The notes below the pieces were generated by a model. That model searched no databases, was not told where the DNA came from, and saw only the letters and a program-made list of their open reading frames with translations. A DNA stretch of 63,325 nucleotides from Candidatus Hydrothermales bacterium (GTDB lineage: Bacteria; Hydrothermota; Hydrothermia; Hydrothermales; JAJRUZ01): assembly GCA_039630235.1 (NCBI GenBank), contig JBCNVI010000002.1, forward strand, positions 150,017-213,341, given 5' to 3'. Shown here in pieces: positions 51,522 through 61,513 of this stretch (the first letter of the stretch is position 1; each line of letters begins with the position of its first letter). Position numbers and translations under genes: made by a program.

Positions 51522-51968
51522 ATGAAAGTTCTTTTATTAAAAGATGTAGAAGGATTGGGAAAGGAGGGTGAAATAAAGGTTGTTAAGGATGGGTATGCAA
51601 GAAATTACCTTATTCCTAAGGGTTTAGCTGTTGAGGCTAAAGAGGGGGTGCTAAGGCACAAAGAAGAAATAGAAAAACAAAGGTTAAATAAAGAAAGACA
51701 CTTAGCAGCGCAGGCTGAAAAAATTAAAGATGCCTTATCTTCTATTTCTCTTTCCTTTTCTGTAAAAGGAAAAGATAAAACTTATGGAGCTGTTACAAAA
51801 ATTGATATTATAAAGGCTCTTGAAGAGAAAGGTTTTAAAGGTTTAAAAAAGACAAATATAGTTTTAGAATCCCCATTAAAAGAACCAGGACTATATGAGA
51901 TTGCAATTAAATTACATAGAAATATAGAAGGAATAGTAAAAGTTTGGGTAATAAGGGAAGAAAGTTGA
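51522..51968 (+). CDS. rplI: Ribosomal protein bL9
   Basis: 148 residues. [36 protein letters not shown] is the N-terminal L9 domain (in part), then a long helix, and a C-terminal RNA-binding domain with [15 protein letters not shown]. The ATG follows the rpsR stop directly (TAAATG would be shared spacing). Its stop overlaps the DUF3307 start as TTGA. Confidence 0.96.
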   Translation: MKVLLLKDVEGLGKEGEIKVVKDGYARNYLIPKGLAVEAKEGVLRHKEEIEKQRLNKERHLAAQAEKIKDALSSISLSFSVKGKDKTYGAVTKIDIIKALEEKGFKGLKKTNIVLESPLKEPGLYEIAIKLHRNIEGIVKVWVIREES

Positions 51969-52669
51969 ATTCCTTTTTTTTCTGGCATTTAACACTTGCT
52001 CATTTTTTGACTGATTATCTTCTACAAACAGATAAGTTATTTGAGAAAAAAACCAAGTACCTATCCGGAATATTAATTCACGGTTTTTTATTTTTTTTAA
52101 CGATGTTTTTTCTTTTACTACCCTTTTCTTTCTCTTTCGTTGTAATTTTAGGCATCTTCCTTATTTCTTTACTTCATATTTTTCAGGATAAATTGAAAAT
52201 TTTTTTATCCTATAAAAATAAAGTAAATATAGGTGAAAATTTTTTTTACTATGTGATCGATCAGATTACACACATCTTTGTCATATTTCTTTTTTCAAAG
52301 TATTTTCCGTTTCCTAAAGTGCATAAAAGCGGCTTTTGGTTTGATCCCTTTTTTTTCAAAATTCTCACCTTTCTTATAATCGTAACCTATGCTTACTGGA
52401 TACTCCTATATTCAATAGAATATACTTTTTTTAAACACAATGAGCTTGTTCAGGGAAAAATGAAATTTTGGGGATTCATTGAAAGAGCTTTCGTTTTTTT
52501 ATCCTATAAAATAAGCCCTATCCTTTCTATTTTTTCCTTTCTTTCAACTATTTTCCTGTTTTTTCTTTCATCTAAGGGGGAAAATAAGTTCTTCTCTGTG
52601 TTTAGATCTCTCGCAGGTATAACTTTAACTTTTATTACATCTTTTATATTTTATAATTTTTTGTTATGA
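51965..52669 (+). CDS. DUF3307 integral membrane protein
   Basis: About 234 residues, six to seven hydrophobic helices. [22 protein letters not shown] is the conserved N-terminal motif of DUF3307 (His-x-x-x-Asp-x-x-Leu-Gln-Thr), and [15 protein letters not shown] the second. Function of the family is unknown. I chose TTG 51965 because it overlaps the rplI stop and follows GGGAAG; TTG 51944 would add seven hydrophilic residues. It overlaps the nuclease gene by ATGA. Confidence 0.8.
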   Translation: MNSFFFWHLTLAHFLTDYLLQTDKLFEKKTKYLSGILIHGFLFFLTMFFLLLPFSFSFVVILGIFLISLLHIFQDKLKIFLSYKNKVNIGENFFYYVIDQITHIFVIFLFSKYFPFPKVHKSGFWFDPFFFKILTFLIIVTYAYWILLYSIEYTFFKHNELVQGKMKFWGFIERAFVFLSYKISPILSIFSFLSTIFLFFLSSKGENKFFSVFRSLAGITLTFITSFIFYNFLL

Positions 52670-53118
52670 GTGAGCTAAAAGTTGTAGAAGTTGAGGTTTA
52701 TTCAATTTATCAACAAAACTTAGAAATAGAAGGCCCTACCTATGAGGAGACTTTTGTTGTTATTCTTAAAGAAAAAAATAGAAACAGATTCTTACCAATT
52801 TGGATCGGTAAACCTGAAGCTCATGCAATTTACGCTGGTTTGAAAAAACAAGTTTACGAAAGACCTTTAACTCACGATCTTATAAAAAACATTATCGAAG
52901 CTTTTGATATTGTACTTGAGAAAATAGTCATAAACGCATTAAAAGACACAACATATTATGCAAGGTTACTTTTTAGAGATAAGGAAGGAAATGTTTATTC
53001 AATAGATGCAAGACCATCAGATTCTATAGCTATAGCCTTAAGAACAGGTTCAAAAATTTATGTGGCTGAGGAAATTATGCAAAGGGGAGAAGAAGTTGAT
53101 CTAAAAGAAGAAATTTAA
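52666..53118 (+). CDS. Bifunctional nuclease family protein (DUF151)
   Basis: 150 residues covering the BFN domain: FLPIWIGKPEAHAIYAGL, RPLTHDLIKNIIEAFD, YYARLLFRDKEGNVYSIDARPSDSIAIALRTGSKIYVAEEI (in part) with the conserved DARPSDSIA. Homologues have RNase/DNase activity in plants and are widespread in thermophiles. It is coupled to the DUF3307 gene (ATGA). Confidence 0.92.
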   Translation: MSELKVVEVEVYSIYQQNLEIEGPTYEETFVVILKEKNRNRFLPIWIGKPEAHAIYAGLKKQVYERPLTHDLIKNIIEAFDIVLEKIVINALKDTTYYARLLFRDKEGNVYSIDARPSDSIAIALRTGSKIYVAEEIMQRGEEVDLKEEI

Positions 53119-53142
53119 AAGAATTAAAAAAGGAGGTAATTA

Positions 53143-54633
53143 ATGAAAGAGTACTATAACTATATTAACGGAAAATGGAAACCTTCAAAATCAGGAAAAT
53201 TTTATGAAAAAAGAAATCCCGCTAATAAGGATGAGGTAATAGGACTTTTTCCAAAATCAGTAGCCTCTGATGTAGATGAAGCTGTTGCTGCTGCAAAAAA
53301 AGCATTTGAAATGTGGTCAGCTATACCAGCTCCCAAAAGAGCAGAAATTATGCGAAAAGCTGCTGAGATACTCCTTGAAAGAAAAGAAGAAATAGCAGTG
53401 CTTCTTGCGAGAGAAAACGGAAAGATTATGAAAGAGGCAAGAGGGGATGTTCAGGAAGGTATTGATACAGCCTTTTATGCCTTTGGAGAAGGAAGAAGAC
53501 TATTTTCCTATAATACACCCTCAGAGTTACCAAATAAGTTTGCTTTAACATTTAGAAGACCCGTAGGTGTTTTTGCTGTTATAACTCCATGGAATTTCCC
53601 TATAGCTCTTCCATCATGGAAAATCTTTCCAGCTCTTTTGGCAGGAAACACAGTTGTATTTAAACCAGCTTCAGATGCACCTGCCTGTGCGTACGAACTT
53701 GTTAAAGTACTGGAAGATGCTGGCGCTCCACCTGGAGTTATTAACCTTGTATTTGGAGGAGGAGGTGAAGTAGGAGAAGCTTTACTTAGTCATCCCGATG
53801 TAAGAGGCGTGGCTTTTACAGGATCTTCTGAAGTCGGCGCAAGAATAGCAGAAATAGCAGGAAAACACCTAAAGAAGGTTTCACTAGAGCTTGGAGGGAA
53901 AAACGCTCAAATAGTTATGCCTGATGCAAATCTTGAACTTGCTATCGAGGGAGCCCTGTGGGGAGCTTATGCTACAGCTGGACAACGATGCACAGCTACT
54001 TCAAGAATAATCTTGCATGAGGATATTTACGATAAATTCGTTGAAATTTTTGTTGAAAGAGCATCTAAATTAAGAGTCGGAAATCCTCTGGATGAAAGAA
54101 CAGAAATGGGCCCTGTCATAAACGAAGGTCAACTAAACAGAATTCATTATTATGTCGAAATAGGTATAAAAGAGGGAGCAAAACTTGTTTGTGGAGGAGA
54201 ACCCTTGAAGGGACCAGAATATGAAAAGGGTTACTTTTATAAACCTACAGTTTTTGTTAATGTAGATCCCTCTATGACTATAGCTCAAGAAGAAATATTT
54301 GGTCCCGTAGTTGCCATTTTTAAGGCTAAAAATCTTGATCATGCCATTGAAATCCTTAACGGAACTATGTACGGTCTTTCTTCTTCAATTTATACACAAG
54401 ACATAAATAATGCCATGAAGGCTATTGAAAAAATTGAAGCAGGAATTACATACATCAACGGTCCAACAATAGGTGCTGAATGTCACCTTCCATTTGGCGG
54501 TGTAAAGGCTACAGGAAACGGCCATAGAGAGGGAGGTTGGACTGTATATGACATATTCACTGAGATAAAAACAGTATACATTGACTATTCAGGAAAATTA
54601 CAAAAAGCTCAAATAGACACATGGGAGAGTTGA
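53143..54633 (+). CDS. NAD(P)-dependent aldehyde dehydrogenase
   Basis: 496 residues of the ALDH superfamily. TPWNFPIALPSWKIFPALLAGNTVVFKPA (in part) is the cofactor site, general base Glu249 is in LELGGKN, nucleophile Cys283 in GQRCTATS, and EEIFGPVVAIF and LPFGGVKATGNGHREGG follow. The shape fits alpha-ketoglutarate semialdehyde or succinate semialdehyde/betaine aldehyde enzymes rather than acylating ones. It has a strong ribosome site (AAAAAAGGAGGTAATT) and somewhat GC-richer codons, suggesting high expression. Its end overlaps the SerA-like gene. Confidence 0.92.
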   Translation: MKEYYNYINGKWKPSKSGKFYEKRNPANKDEVIGLFPKSVASDVDEAVAAAKKAFEMWSAIPAPKRAEIMRKAAEILLERKEEIAVLLARENGKIMKEARGDVQEGIDTAFYAFGEGRRLFSYNTPSELPNKFALTFRRPVGVFAVITPWNFPIALPSWKIFPALLAGNTVVFKPASDAPACAYELVKVLEDAGAPPGVINLVFGGGGEVGEALLSHPDVRGVAFTGSSEVGARIAEIAGKHLKKVSLELGGKNAQIVMPDANLELAIEGALWGAYATAGQRCTATSRIILHEDIYDKFVEIFVERASKLRVGNPLDERTEMGPVINEGQLNRIHYYVEIGIKEGAKLVCGGEPLKGPEYEKGYFYKPTVFVNVDPSMTIAQEEIFGPVVAIFKAKNLDHAIEILNGTMYGLSSSIYTQDINNAMKAIEKIEAGITYINGPTIGAECHLPFGGVKATGNGHREGGWTVYDIFTEIKTVYIDYSGKLQKAQIDTWES

Positions 54634-55535
54634 ATAAGTGTAAAGTTTTAATTACTGATAAAATACATAGAGACGGAATAGAGTATCTCAGGTCCAATGG
54701 TTTTGAGGTGGTGGAGATCTTAAATCCCTCAGAAGAGGAACTTTCCAGAATCATAAAAGACTTTCAAATATTGATCGTAAGAAGTGCTACTAAAGTTACA
54801 AGGAGGGTTATTGAGAGTGCGGATAATCTAAAGATTATTGGTAGGGCAGGAGTTGGACTTGACAATATTGATGTTGAAGCTGCGAAGGAAAAAAATATTA
54901 AAGTTTTAAATTCTCCAGAAGCTTCTTCTGTGGCTGTTGCTGAACTTACTCTACTTTTTATTCTATCAGCCTTAAGAAGACTTCCAGATGCTCACAACTC
55001 TGTGAAAGAGAGAAAGTGGGAAAAAAGTAAATTTATGGGAAGGGAATTAGCGCACAAGAAAATCGGAATAATAGGCTATGGCAGAATAGGAAAAGAAGTA
55101 GCAAAAAGGCTTAAAGCTTTTGAAGCAGAAATTCTGGTTTTTGATCCCTTTGTCGAAAAAGAAGAAAACTTTGTATCATCTCTTGAGGAACTTTTCAGAT
55201 CATGTGATATTATTACTATCCATACACCACTTACAAAAAGCACAGAGAACATGATTAACAGAAGTTTGCTAGAAAAGGCAAAGAAAGGACTAATACTTGT
55301 AAATACCTCAAGAGGTAAAATAATCAACGAAGAGGATCTTCTTTGGGCTCTAAATGAGGGTATAGTTTCTGTAGCTTGTCTTGATGTTTACTCTAAGGAG
55401 CCTCCGGAGAATTATGAGCTTATATCTCATTCAAATGTGATCTTAACACCACATATAGGAGCTCAAACTGAAGAGGCACAGAGTAAAGCTAGTCTCATTC
55501 TTGCTAAAAAAATCTGTGAAGAAATCGGAAGATAA
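54621..55535 (+). CDS. serA: D-3-phosphoglycerate dehydrogenase (short form)
   Basis: 304 residues, D-2-hydroxyacid dehydrogenase. [30 protein letters not shown] (in part), NAD-binding [16 protein letters not shown], catalytic Arg in [19 protein letters not shown], Glu in the [12 protein letters not shown] segment and His in [12 protein letters not shown] are present. No ACT or ASB regulatory domain. It begins serine synthesis from 3-phosphoglycerate. The DUF1015 gene that overlaps its 3' end is a frequent serA neighbour, which favours this over other hydroxyacid dehydrogenases. Confidence 0.88.
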   Translation: MGELNKCKVLITDKIHRDGIEYLRSNGFEVVEILNPSEEELSRIIKDFQILIVRSATKVTRRVIESADNLKIIGRAGVGLDNIDVEAAKEKNIKVLNSPEASSVAVAELTLLFILSALRRLPDAHNSVKERKWEKSKFMGRELAHKKIGIIGYGRIGKEVAKRLKAFEAEILVFDPFVEKEENFVSSLEELFRSCDIITIHTPLTKSTENMINRSLLEKAKKGLILVNTSRGKIINEEDLLWALNEGIVSVACLDVYSKEPPENYELISHSNVILTPHIGAQTEEAQSKASLILAKKICEEIGR

Positions 55536-56598
55536 TTTTTTACAAAAATTTAGAGCTCTTTTTTTTACCGAAAAGGAAAAAAACTTTACTCCTATAAGAA
55601 CAGAGAGGTACTTTTCTTTTCTTTCAGAGGGAAATAAAGATCCTTTTCATCCTTTTTATGATTTTGTTAAAATTACCAAAATAGTGGGTTTTGAGTATAT
55701 AGAGTATCTGATAGGAAATGGCTTTTTAAAGTTTGATGAAAGGGAAAGTTATTATCTTTATGAGCAAGAATTTAGGTTTTTTGGAAGAACTTATTTAAGA
55801 CGGGGGCTTTTATGTTCATTTGACATGAAATTTTCTGACAGAGTCTTGCCTCATGAAAATGTCTTTGATTTTGGTGTTGAAATTCATAAAGAATTTTATG
55901 AAAAATCAAGGTTAAACTTTGAAGCTATATTACTTTTGTATAAAGGAGAGAAAATAGACAATTTTATTGAAAACGAAGAGCTTGTTAAAGAAATAATTGA
56001 TGAATTTAAAGAGATACATAGAATTAAAAGATGCGAGGTAAAAAATGAGTTTTTTGAAGTTATCAAAAAAAGTAACTTTGTGATTGCTGATGGACACCAT
56101 AGGTTTGAGGCCTCAAAAAGATCAAAATCTAAAAAAAGACTAGTCCTTCTACTTTCAGTATTTGACGAAAATCTGAAAATTTTACCAACACATAGAGCCC
56201 TAAATTTAGAAGAAGAAGAGATATCTCCGTTTATAAAAAAATCTGAGAAAATAAAGAGTGAAACTCTTGAGAATTTAGTAAAGGAAATTAAAAATCCTTA
56301 CCTAATCATCACTTATAAAGACGAATTTTATCTACTTAAATGTGAAAAAGAGCTTTCGGTTGAATATCTTCATGAGTTTATCATTAAAGGTAGAGAGAAA
56401 GATGCGGGTTTTTATAGAGATCACCTAAACTTATTAGAAGATATAAAAAGAGGAAAATTTAACACCGGATTCATTTTACCACCGGTTTTACCTGAGACAG
56501 TCTACGAGTATGCTCAGAGTGGTATTAAATTGCCACAAAAATCAAGTGATTTTTATCCAAAAGCCCTTTGCGGATTTATAGGTCTTTTGCTTGTATAA
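55501..56598 (+). CDS. DUF1015 family protein (SerA-associated)
   Basis: 365 residues. KFRALFFTEKEKNFTPIRTERYFSFL, FRFFGRTYLRRGLLCSFDMKF (in part), VLPHENVF and the hallmark FVIADGHHRFEASKR, with YAQSGIKLPQKSSDFYPKALCGF at the end. Family function is not proven; it is often next to serA or serC. The open frame begins with TTG 55501, overlapping serA by 35 bases; GTG at 55516 is an alternative that removes five residues. No membrane segment. Confidence 0.85.
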   Translation: MLKKSVKKSEDNFLQKFRALFFTEKEKNFTPIRTERYFSFLSEGNKDPFHPFYDFVKITKIVGFEYIEYLIGNGFLKFDERESYYLYEQEFRFFGRTYLRRGLLCSFDMKFSDRVLPHENVFDFGVEIHKEFYEKSRLNFEAILLLYKGEKIDNFIENEELVKEIIDEFKEIHRIKRCEVKNEFFEVIKKSNFVIADGHHRFEASKRSKSKKRLVLLLSVFDENLKILPTHRALNLEEEEISPFIKKSEKIKSETLENLVKEIKNPYLIITYKDEFYLLKCEKELSVEYLHEFIIKGREKDAGFYRDHLNLLEDIKRGKFNTGFILPPVLPETVYEYAQSGIKLPQKSSDFYPKALCGFIGLLLV

Positions 56599-56626
56599 GC
56601 TTAAGAGGTGTATATAAAATTGTATT

Positions 56627-59290
56627 ATGAAAAAATTCACCTTCTTGCTTTTTTTGATGTTTTTAAAGTGTCTTCATATTCATCATTATCAGCACTTCCC
56701 TAAACCTGAAGAAAAGCCGGAGAAGAAAAAAGAAACTCCTTTTAAATCCTGGGAGGAAGTTCTTAAAGATACTAAGTTTTTATCTGGATTTTTAAAAATT
56801 CATTTAAAAAGAGATAATACTTTATTTTTGGAGCTATCAACATCAGATTTTGAAAAAGATTTTGGTCTTGTTATGCATATTTCATACGGTCTAGGTGATC
56901 TCGATGTAATAGAAGGTTTACCCCTTAGTGATACAAGACTATTAAGATTTAGAAGAATTGGTGATAAGGTTTATTTAATTCATAGAAATGCAAGATTTAA
57001 AGCTTCAAGAAAGGAATTTTCCCATTTTATCGAAGAAAATATCGGTCATTCAGTTATAGCCTCCTTTAAAATTGAAAGTGAAAATGAAAAGAATAAAAAT
57101 ATTCTCATAAACTTTACTGACTTCCTTGTCTCTGATTATCCAGATCTTGTTAATTACCTTGAGTATTTTTATAAAAGTAAGTCAATAAGGTTTAATAAAG
57201 GAAATAGCGTTGTATACAAAGTAAAAAATTTTCCAGAAAATACAGAGATTGATGTTCTGCTCTGTTATGATGCAAGTGAATTCCCAATTGAAAGCGGGGA
57301 AGGTATATCAGATTATAGGTTTATTACTGTAGGAGTACGTTTTTCCTTTTATAAACTACCTGATATACCAATGAGGCCAAGGTATGCTGATGAGAGAGTA
57401 GGTTATTTCGTAGAGGCAGTCATGGATTTTGACAGAGAAAAAGAAGAAAGTCCCTTTGTCAGGATGATTACAAGATGGAGACTTGAAAAAAAGGATAATT
57501 CAAGAAAAATTTCAGAGCCTGTAAAGCCTATCGTATTTTACTTAGATAAGAGTATACCAGAAGAGTATAGAAAATTTGTAAGGGAAGGAGTTTTGGCTTG
57601 GAATGAGGCTTTTGAGGAAGCAGGATTTAAAAACGCAATTGTGGTAAAAGATGCACCTGATGATCCTGATTGGGATCCAGAAGATATAAGATATTCAACA
57701 ATAAGATGGGTTTCAGCAAGAGAAATGGGGTACGCTATAGGCCCATCTCAAGTTGATCCCAGGACTGGTGAAATACTTAATGCTGATATTCTCATTTCAG
57801 CAAGCTTTGTAAGAGGTTGGCTCTTTGATTACCAAGAATTAATTGACCCCTTAAAGTCTGAACAGGAAATAAAAGGAATCGAAGAATTAACCTTACACTT
57901 AAGAAAAAATCAAAGAGATAGACTATGTTTTTACGAGAAGGGGCTTAACCATCAAATTGGTTTTCTTTACACTGTTTTAGAATCTTATGGTATCATTCAA
58001 CCTGACAGTGAATTTCCTATTAACTATATTGGTGATGCAATTAGAGACCTTGTAATGCATGAAGTGGGTCATACACTTGGTTTGAAGCATAACTTTAAAG
58101 CTTCTTCTTCTGTTCCCTTTGAAAAACTGAATGATACTTCTTTTACTCGTAAACACGGTTTAACAGTATCTGTGATGGATTACACACCGGTTAATATCTC
58201 AAGTGATCCTAAAAAACAGGGAGATTTTTGGAATAAAAAAGTTGGAGAATATGACAAATGGGCTATAAAATTTGGTTATGCACCTTGTTATAAGCAAAAT
58301 GATGAGGAACCCTTTGCAATGAGCGGTGAGTTAATAGAATCTCCAGAAGAGGAGGTAAAGTACCTTAAAAAAATAACCAAACTCAATTTAAATACCTTTT
58401 ATTCCTATGGATCTGATGAAGATGCAAGCCTGTTTTTAGGTGTTGACCCTTTAACAACAAGGTGGGATCTTTCCTCAGATCTTTTAAAGTTTGCTCAAGA
58501 AAGACTTAAAATAGTAGAGTATGTTCTTCCAAGATTAGAAAATTTTGTAATAAAAGAGGATCAAAGTTATTCAAGGCTAAGAATTGCATTTTTAAGAGTA
58601 AACTATGAAAAGAATCTTGCACTTTCACATCTTGTAAAGTTTTTAGGCGGAGTCTATTTTAACAGATACCACAAAGGTGGGAAGGAACCTCCCCTTTTAC
58701 CTGTTCCTTCAGATATTCAGAGAAAGGCACTAGAATATTTAAAAGTAAATATTTTTTCAAAAGAAGCCTTTAAGTTCGATGGAAAATTACTAAATAAGCT
58801 TACCCCCAACAGATGGGTTCACTGGGGAATGTGGGAAACTCTATTTCCAATTGACTTTCCTATTCATGAATATGTTCTTTCTATACATAAAAGATTTTTA
58901 GATTTAATATTTTATCCTTCAAGACTACAAAGGATCGTTGATAATAAAGTAAAAACAGAAGAAACAAAACCCTTTGAATTAAGTGAACTTTTTGAAACTA
59001 TAACAAATTCTATTTTTGAGGAGATATTTTTAGTCGAGAATGTAAATTCCTTTAGACGTAATTTGCAAAGGGTTTATGTGGAAAAGCTTGGTGAAATCCT
59101 TTTAAGTGCTTCTTATCCTCAAGACGCTAGATCCCTTTCTCGCTATGAGCTTAAAAGAATTGGCGCAAAAATAGAGCAGTTAGTTGATAATACGAAGCTA
59201 GATCTTATAACAAGGATACATCTTTCAGAAATAAAGGAAAAAATTAAGAGATACCTCGAAGCCTCCCTTGTTTTACCTTTTTCAAAATAA
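56627..59290 (+). CDS. Large exported zinc metalloprotease (DUF4953/DUF5117 type)
   Basis: 887 residues. An N-terminal hydrophobic leader ends in LMFLKC with Cys15, a possible lipoprotein site though Lys at -1 is atypical. The DUF5117-like part (about 60-280) includes ARFKASRKEFSHFIEENIGHSVIASF (in part) and PMRPRYADERVGYF. The catalytic zinc motif HEVGHTLGLKH is at residues 478-488, with SVMDYTPVNI as the Met-turn. The C-terminal part (DUF4953) runs to the end. Such proteins are common in Bacteroidota and related groups; they are outer-membrane or periplasmic peptidases. Confidence 0.88.
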   Translation: MKKFTFLLFLMFLKCLHIHHYQHFPKPEEKPEKKKETPFKSWEEVLKDTKFLSGFLKIHLKRDNTLFLELSTSDFEKDFGLVMHISYGLGDLDVIEGLPLSDTRLLRFRRIGDKVYLIHRNARFKASRKEFSHFIEENIGHSVIASFKIESENEKNKNILINFTDFLVSDYPDLVNYLEYFYKSKSIRFNKGNSVVYKVKNFPENTEIDVLLCYDASEFPIESGEGISDYRFITVGVRFSFYKLPDIPMRPRYADERVGYFVEAVMDFDREKEESPFVRMITRWRLEKKDNSRKISEPVKPIVFYLDKSIPEEYRKFVREGVLAWNEAFEEAGFKNAIVVKDAPDDPDWDPEDIRYSTIRWVSAREMGYAIGPSQVDPRTGEILNADILISASFVRGWLFDYQELIDPLKSEQEIKGIEELTLHLRKNQRDRLCFYEKGLNHQIGFLYTVLESYGIIQPDSEFPINYIGDAIRDLVMHEVGHTLGLKHNFKASSSVPFEKLNDTSFTRKHGLTVSVMDYTPVNISSDPKKQGDFWNKKVGEYDKWAIKFGYAPCYKQNDEEPFAMSGELIESPEEEVKYLKKITKLNLNTFYSYGSDEDASLFLGVDPLTTRWDLSSDLLKFAQERLKIVEYVLPRLENFVIKEDQSYSRLRIAFLRVNYEKNLALSHLVKFLGGVYFNRYHKGGKEPPLLPVPSDIQRKALEYLKVNIFSKEAFKFDGKLLNKLTPNRWVHWGMWETLFPIDFPIHEYVLSIHKRFLDLIFYPSRLQRIVDNKVKTEETKPFELSELFETITNSIFEEIFLVENVNSFRRNLQRVYVEKLGEILLSASYPQDARSLSRYELKRIGAKIEQLVDNTKLDLITRIHLSEIKEKIKRYLEASLVLPFSK

Positions 59291-59346
59291 TAAGAGTTCC
59301 TTTCGCCTAAATAATTGTAGTATCAGCAAAAAATCCCAAAGATTAA

Positions 59347-60123
59347 TCAGTAAATATCTTCTTTTACAGTAGCAATTGTAATATCCACAGGGCTATTCTT
59401 TTTTACTTTTGTTCCAGGTTTCGGATGTTGATCTATAACTTTATTTTCAGGATACTCAGCACTAAGTTCCTTTTTTATTTTTCCTGCTTTTAAACCTTCT
59501 CTTTCAAGGATTGAGATTGCTTGTGATAGATACTTTCCTATAAGGTTAGGTACAATTACGGTTTTCTCAGCTTTTGACACAAATATTTTTATAGCTGAAC
59601 CTTTAGGTACTTCACTACCCCCTTCTGGATAGGTCTTAACAACATGTCCCTCTGAAATTTCTGTACTTTCAATTTCTTCAACTGCCTCAATTACAAAACC
59701 CTGTTCAAGCAAGATCTTTTGTGCTGAAGAAAGATCTAAACCCTTCAATACAGGTATTCTTACGTATTCAATTTTTTTAGTCTTTGCAATCTTTACATAG
59801 ATTTCACTTCCTTCGTTTACATAAGAACCAGCAAGGGGTCTCTGTTCTGCGATTGTACCTTCAGGATACTCCTTTGACTCTACTTCTCCTTCCAAAACAA
59901 GAAATAAATTGATTTGAGAAAGAAGAATTTTAGCTTGAGAGGGAAATATTCCTCTTAAGTCAGGAACCTCAACAGTAGTAGTTTTGGTTTTTTCTTTTAA
60001 GGATATTAATTTTTTTTCTTCAATGGTAGGTACAATAAGAAAATAGAAAACTAAATTAGTAACTATTGCAACAAAAACTGATGTTATAAGTGATATTAAA
60101 AAAGCTGTTCCCCTGTCAACCAT
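59347..60123 (-). CDS. PASTA-domain membrane protein without kinase
   Basis: 258 residues: short cytoplasmic start, one membrane helix (about 8-32), then three PASTA repeats (VPDLRGIFPSQAKILLSQ; IPVLKGLDLSSAQKILLEQGF; VPNLIGKYLSQAISILEREGL), each ending in a PKPGTKV/PEGGSEV-type turn. PASTA domains bind peptidoglycan or muropeptides, usually as sensors on Ser/Thr kinases or PBPs; neither is attached here. It overlaps the UbiA fusion gene by 8 bases. Confidence 0.88.
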   Translation of the reverse strand: MVDRGTAFLISLITSVFVAIVTNLVFYFLIVPTIEEKKLISLKEKTKTTTVEVPDLRGIFPSQAKILLSQINLFLVLEGEVESKEYPEGTIAEQRPLAGSYVNEGSEIYVKIAKTKKIEYVRIPVLKGLDLSSAQKILLEQGFVIEAVEEIESTEISEGHVVKTYPEGGSEVPKGSAIKIFVSKAEKTVIVPNLIGKYLSQAISILEREGLKAGKIKKELSAEYPENKVIDQHPKPGTKVKKNSPVDITIATVKEDIY

Positions 60124-61462
60124 AGCTTATTCTTGATAAAATTATTCCAACTATTAAAAGAACACCGAATGAAAAGTGTAATTTTGCAGTAAAAACATCA
60201 AGTAAACCAAACTGTAGATAATTTGGTCTAAAAGCTAGTCTTATATTTTTATAAGCAAGTGGAATTGTAAATAATACAATTAAAGTCTGCCAAGGAATAA
60301 TCTTTAAAATGATTAAAATTATTGTAGAGATATAAGAGAGAAGCACTAAAACGAGGTAGTAATAGGATGACCCCTTAACTCCAAGATAGGAGGCTATGGT
60401 TTTATAACCGGCTTTAATATCTTCCACTAAATCTCTAAAATTGTTACCATGGAGTATTCCAATAATTAAAAGTCCGATAGGAAAAGAAACAATAATAGGC
60501 AAAACTGATATTTCTTGTGTTTGGACATAGTATGAACCAAGGGCAAGAAGGGGACCAAAAGCAAGAAATACCGAAAGATCACCTAGTGCCCTATATTTAA
60601 GTCCAACAGGTTTTACTTGATAAAAGAAACCAAGGAAAACTCCAACACTACCTATAATTAAAACCCAAGATCCCCTTAAAACCGTCAGTATTAATCCAAT
60701 GATTGAACCTAAAAGAAGAAGTATCAATACAAGGGCTGTCTGCTCTTTTACACTTAAAAGTTTATCTTGTAACATTCTTGAGGCACCGATTACTAACCAA
60801 TCATCTACCTTATACTTATAATCCATAAGATCATTCAGAGCGTTTACTCCTGCGTGGATAAAAAGAACTCCAAGTAAAGTTACAAGGAGAAGGAAGAGAT
60901 TTACTTCTCCTGCAAGAAGTGCACCTAAAACACAAGATACAAAAGTGGCAGTAAAAGAAAATGGTCTTGTAGCCTTAAAAAATCTTTCCCATTTTGGAAT
61001 AAAGTTATCAAGCTGAATAGATAACTTAAAATCATCTTCATTTGGAACTATAGTCTCTCTCGGCTTAAAAAAGGTTCTAAAATCTGATAAGAATATTCTT
61101 GTTGGCCTTATTTTTATAACAACAAGTTCCTTAATCATTTTGACAAAGGGTATAAGCTCTATGTTTTTTTGGAAAAGAAGGGCTCTTTCTTCTTCTCTTT
61201 CAGCTGGACTTCCGAGTATTTGAACTTCACCTTCCCCCTGAATAAAAATATCCGGTATACCTCTATCTATAGTGAAAAAGACTTTATTATTTTTTAGGAT
61301 ATTATTATAGTTTTTGGATTTTTCAATGATCGCATAGAGATATAAACCCTTACTTGCAAAATATACCCTGCTTGACCAAAGGGTATCACCTAACGTAGAT
61401 AGTATTAATGTTTTATTTTTTTTGTAAACTTCAAGAATTTTTTTGATAGTTTCTCTGTCCAT
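60116..61462 (-). CDS. Pyridoxamine-oxidase-like/UbiA fusion, MenA-like prenyltransferase
   Basis: 448 residues. Residues 1-~150 form a flavin-reductase/PNPOx-like beta-barrel (TLILSTLGDTLWSSRVYFASKGLYLYAI in part; VFFTIDRGIPDIFIQGEGEVQILG). The rest is a UbiA-type prenyltransferase with about nine helices, with the aspartate motifs NALNDLMDYKYKVDD and NNFRDLVEDIKAGYKT; the NNFRD form is typical of MenA, which makes demethylmenaquinone. The barrel is not part of normal MenA. Expected product is menaquinone, matching an SQR-like enzyme in the window. Promoter ends 5 bases before the start. Confidence 0.85.
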   Translation of the reverse strand: MDRETIKKILEVYKKNKTLILSTLGDTLWSSRVYFASKGLYLYAIIEKSKNYNNILKNNKVFFTIDRGIPDIFIQGEGEVQILGSPAEREEERALLFQKNIELIPFVKMIKELVVIKIRPTRIFLSDFRTFFKPRETIVPNEDDFKLSIQLDNFIPKWERFFKATRPFSFTATFVSCVLGALLAGEVNLFLLLVTLLGVLFIHAGVNALNDLMDYKYKVDDWLVIGASRMLQDKLLSVKEQTALVLILLLLGSIIGLILTVLRGSWVLIIGSVGVFLGFFYQVKPVGLKYRALGDLSVFLAFGPLLALGSYYVQTQEISVLPIIVSFPIGLLIIGILHGNNFRDLVEDIKAGYKTIASYLGVKGSSYYYLVLVLLSYISTIILIILKIIPWQTLIVLFTIPLAYKNIRLAFRPNYLQFGLLDVFTAKLHFSFGVLLIVGIILSRISYG

Positions 61463-61467
61463 AATTT

Positions 61468-61496
61468 ATTATAAGGTAAGGAAAAAAGGGCTTCAA
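61468..61496 (-). promoter_or_regulatory. Promoter for the UbiA-PASTA operon, probably leaderless
   Basis: Minus strand TTGAAG (61491-61496), 17-base spacer, TATAAT (61468-61473), then only five bases (AAATT) before the ATG at 61462. Transcription should start at or beside the ATG, and no ribosome site is present. Confidence 0.6.
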
Positions 61497-61513
61497 TTAT
61501 TTTAAAATTAATT

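Noticed and set aside
54133-54342. Minus-strand frame inside the aldehyde dehydrogenase gene
   Set aside because: Antisense shadow of a strongly conserved coding sequence, with no family features.
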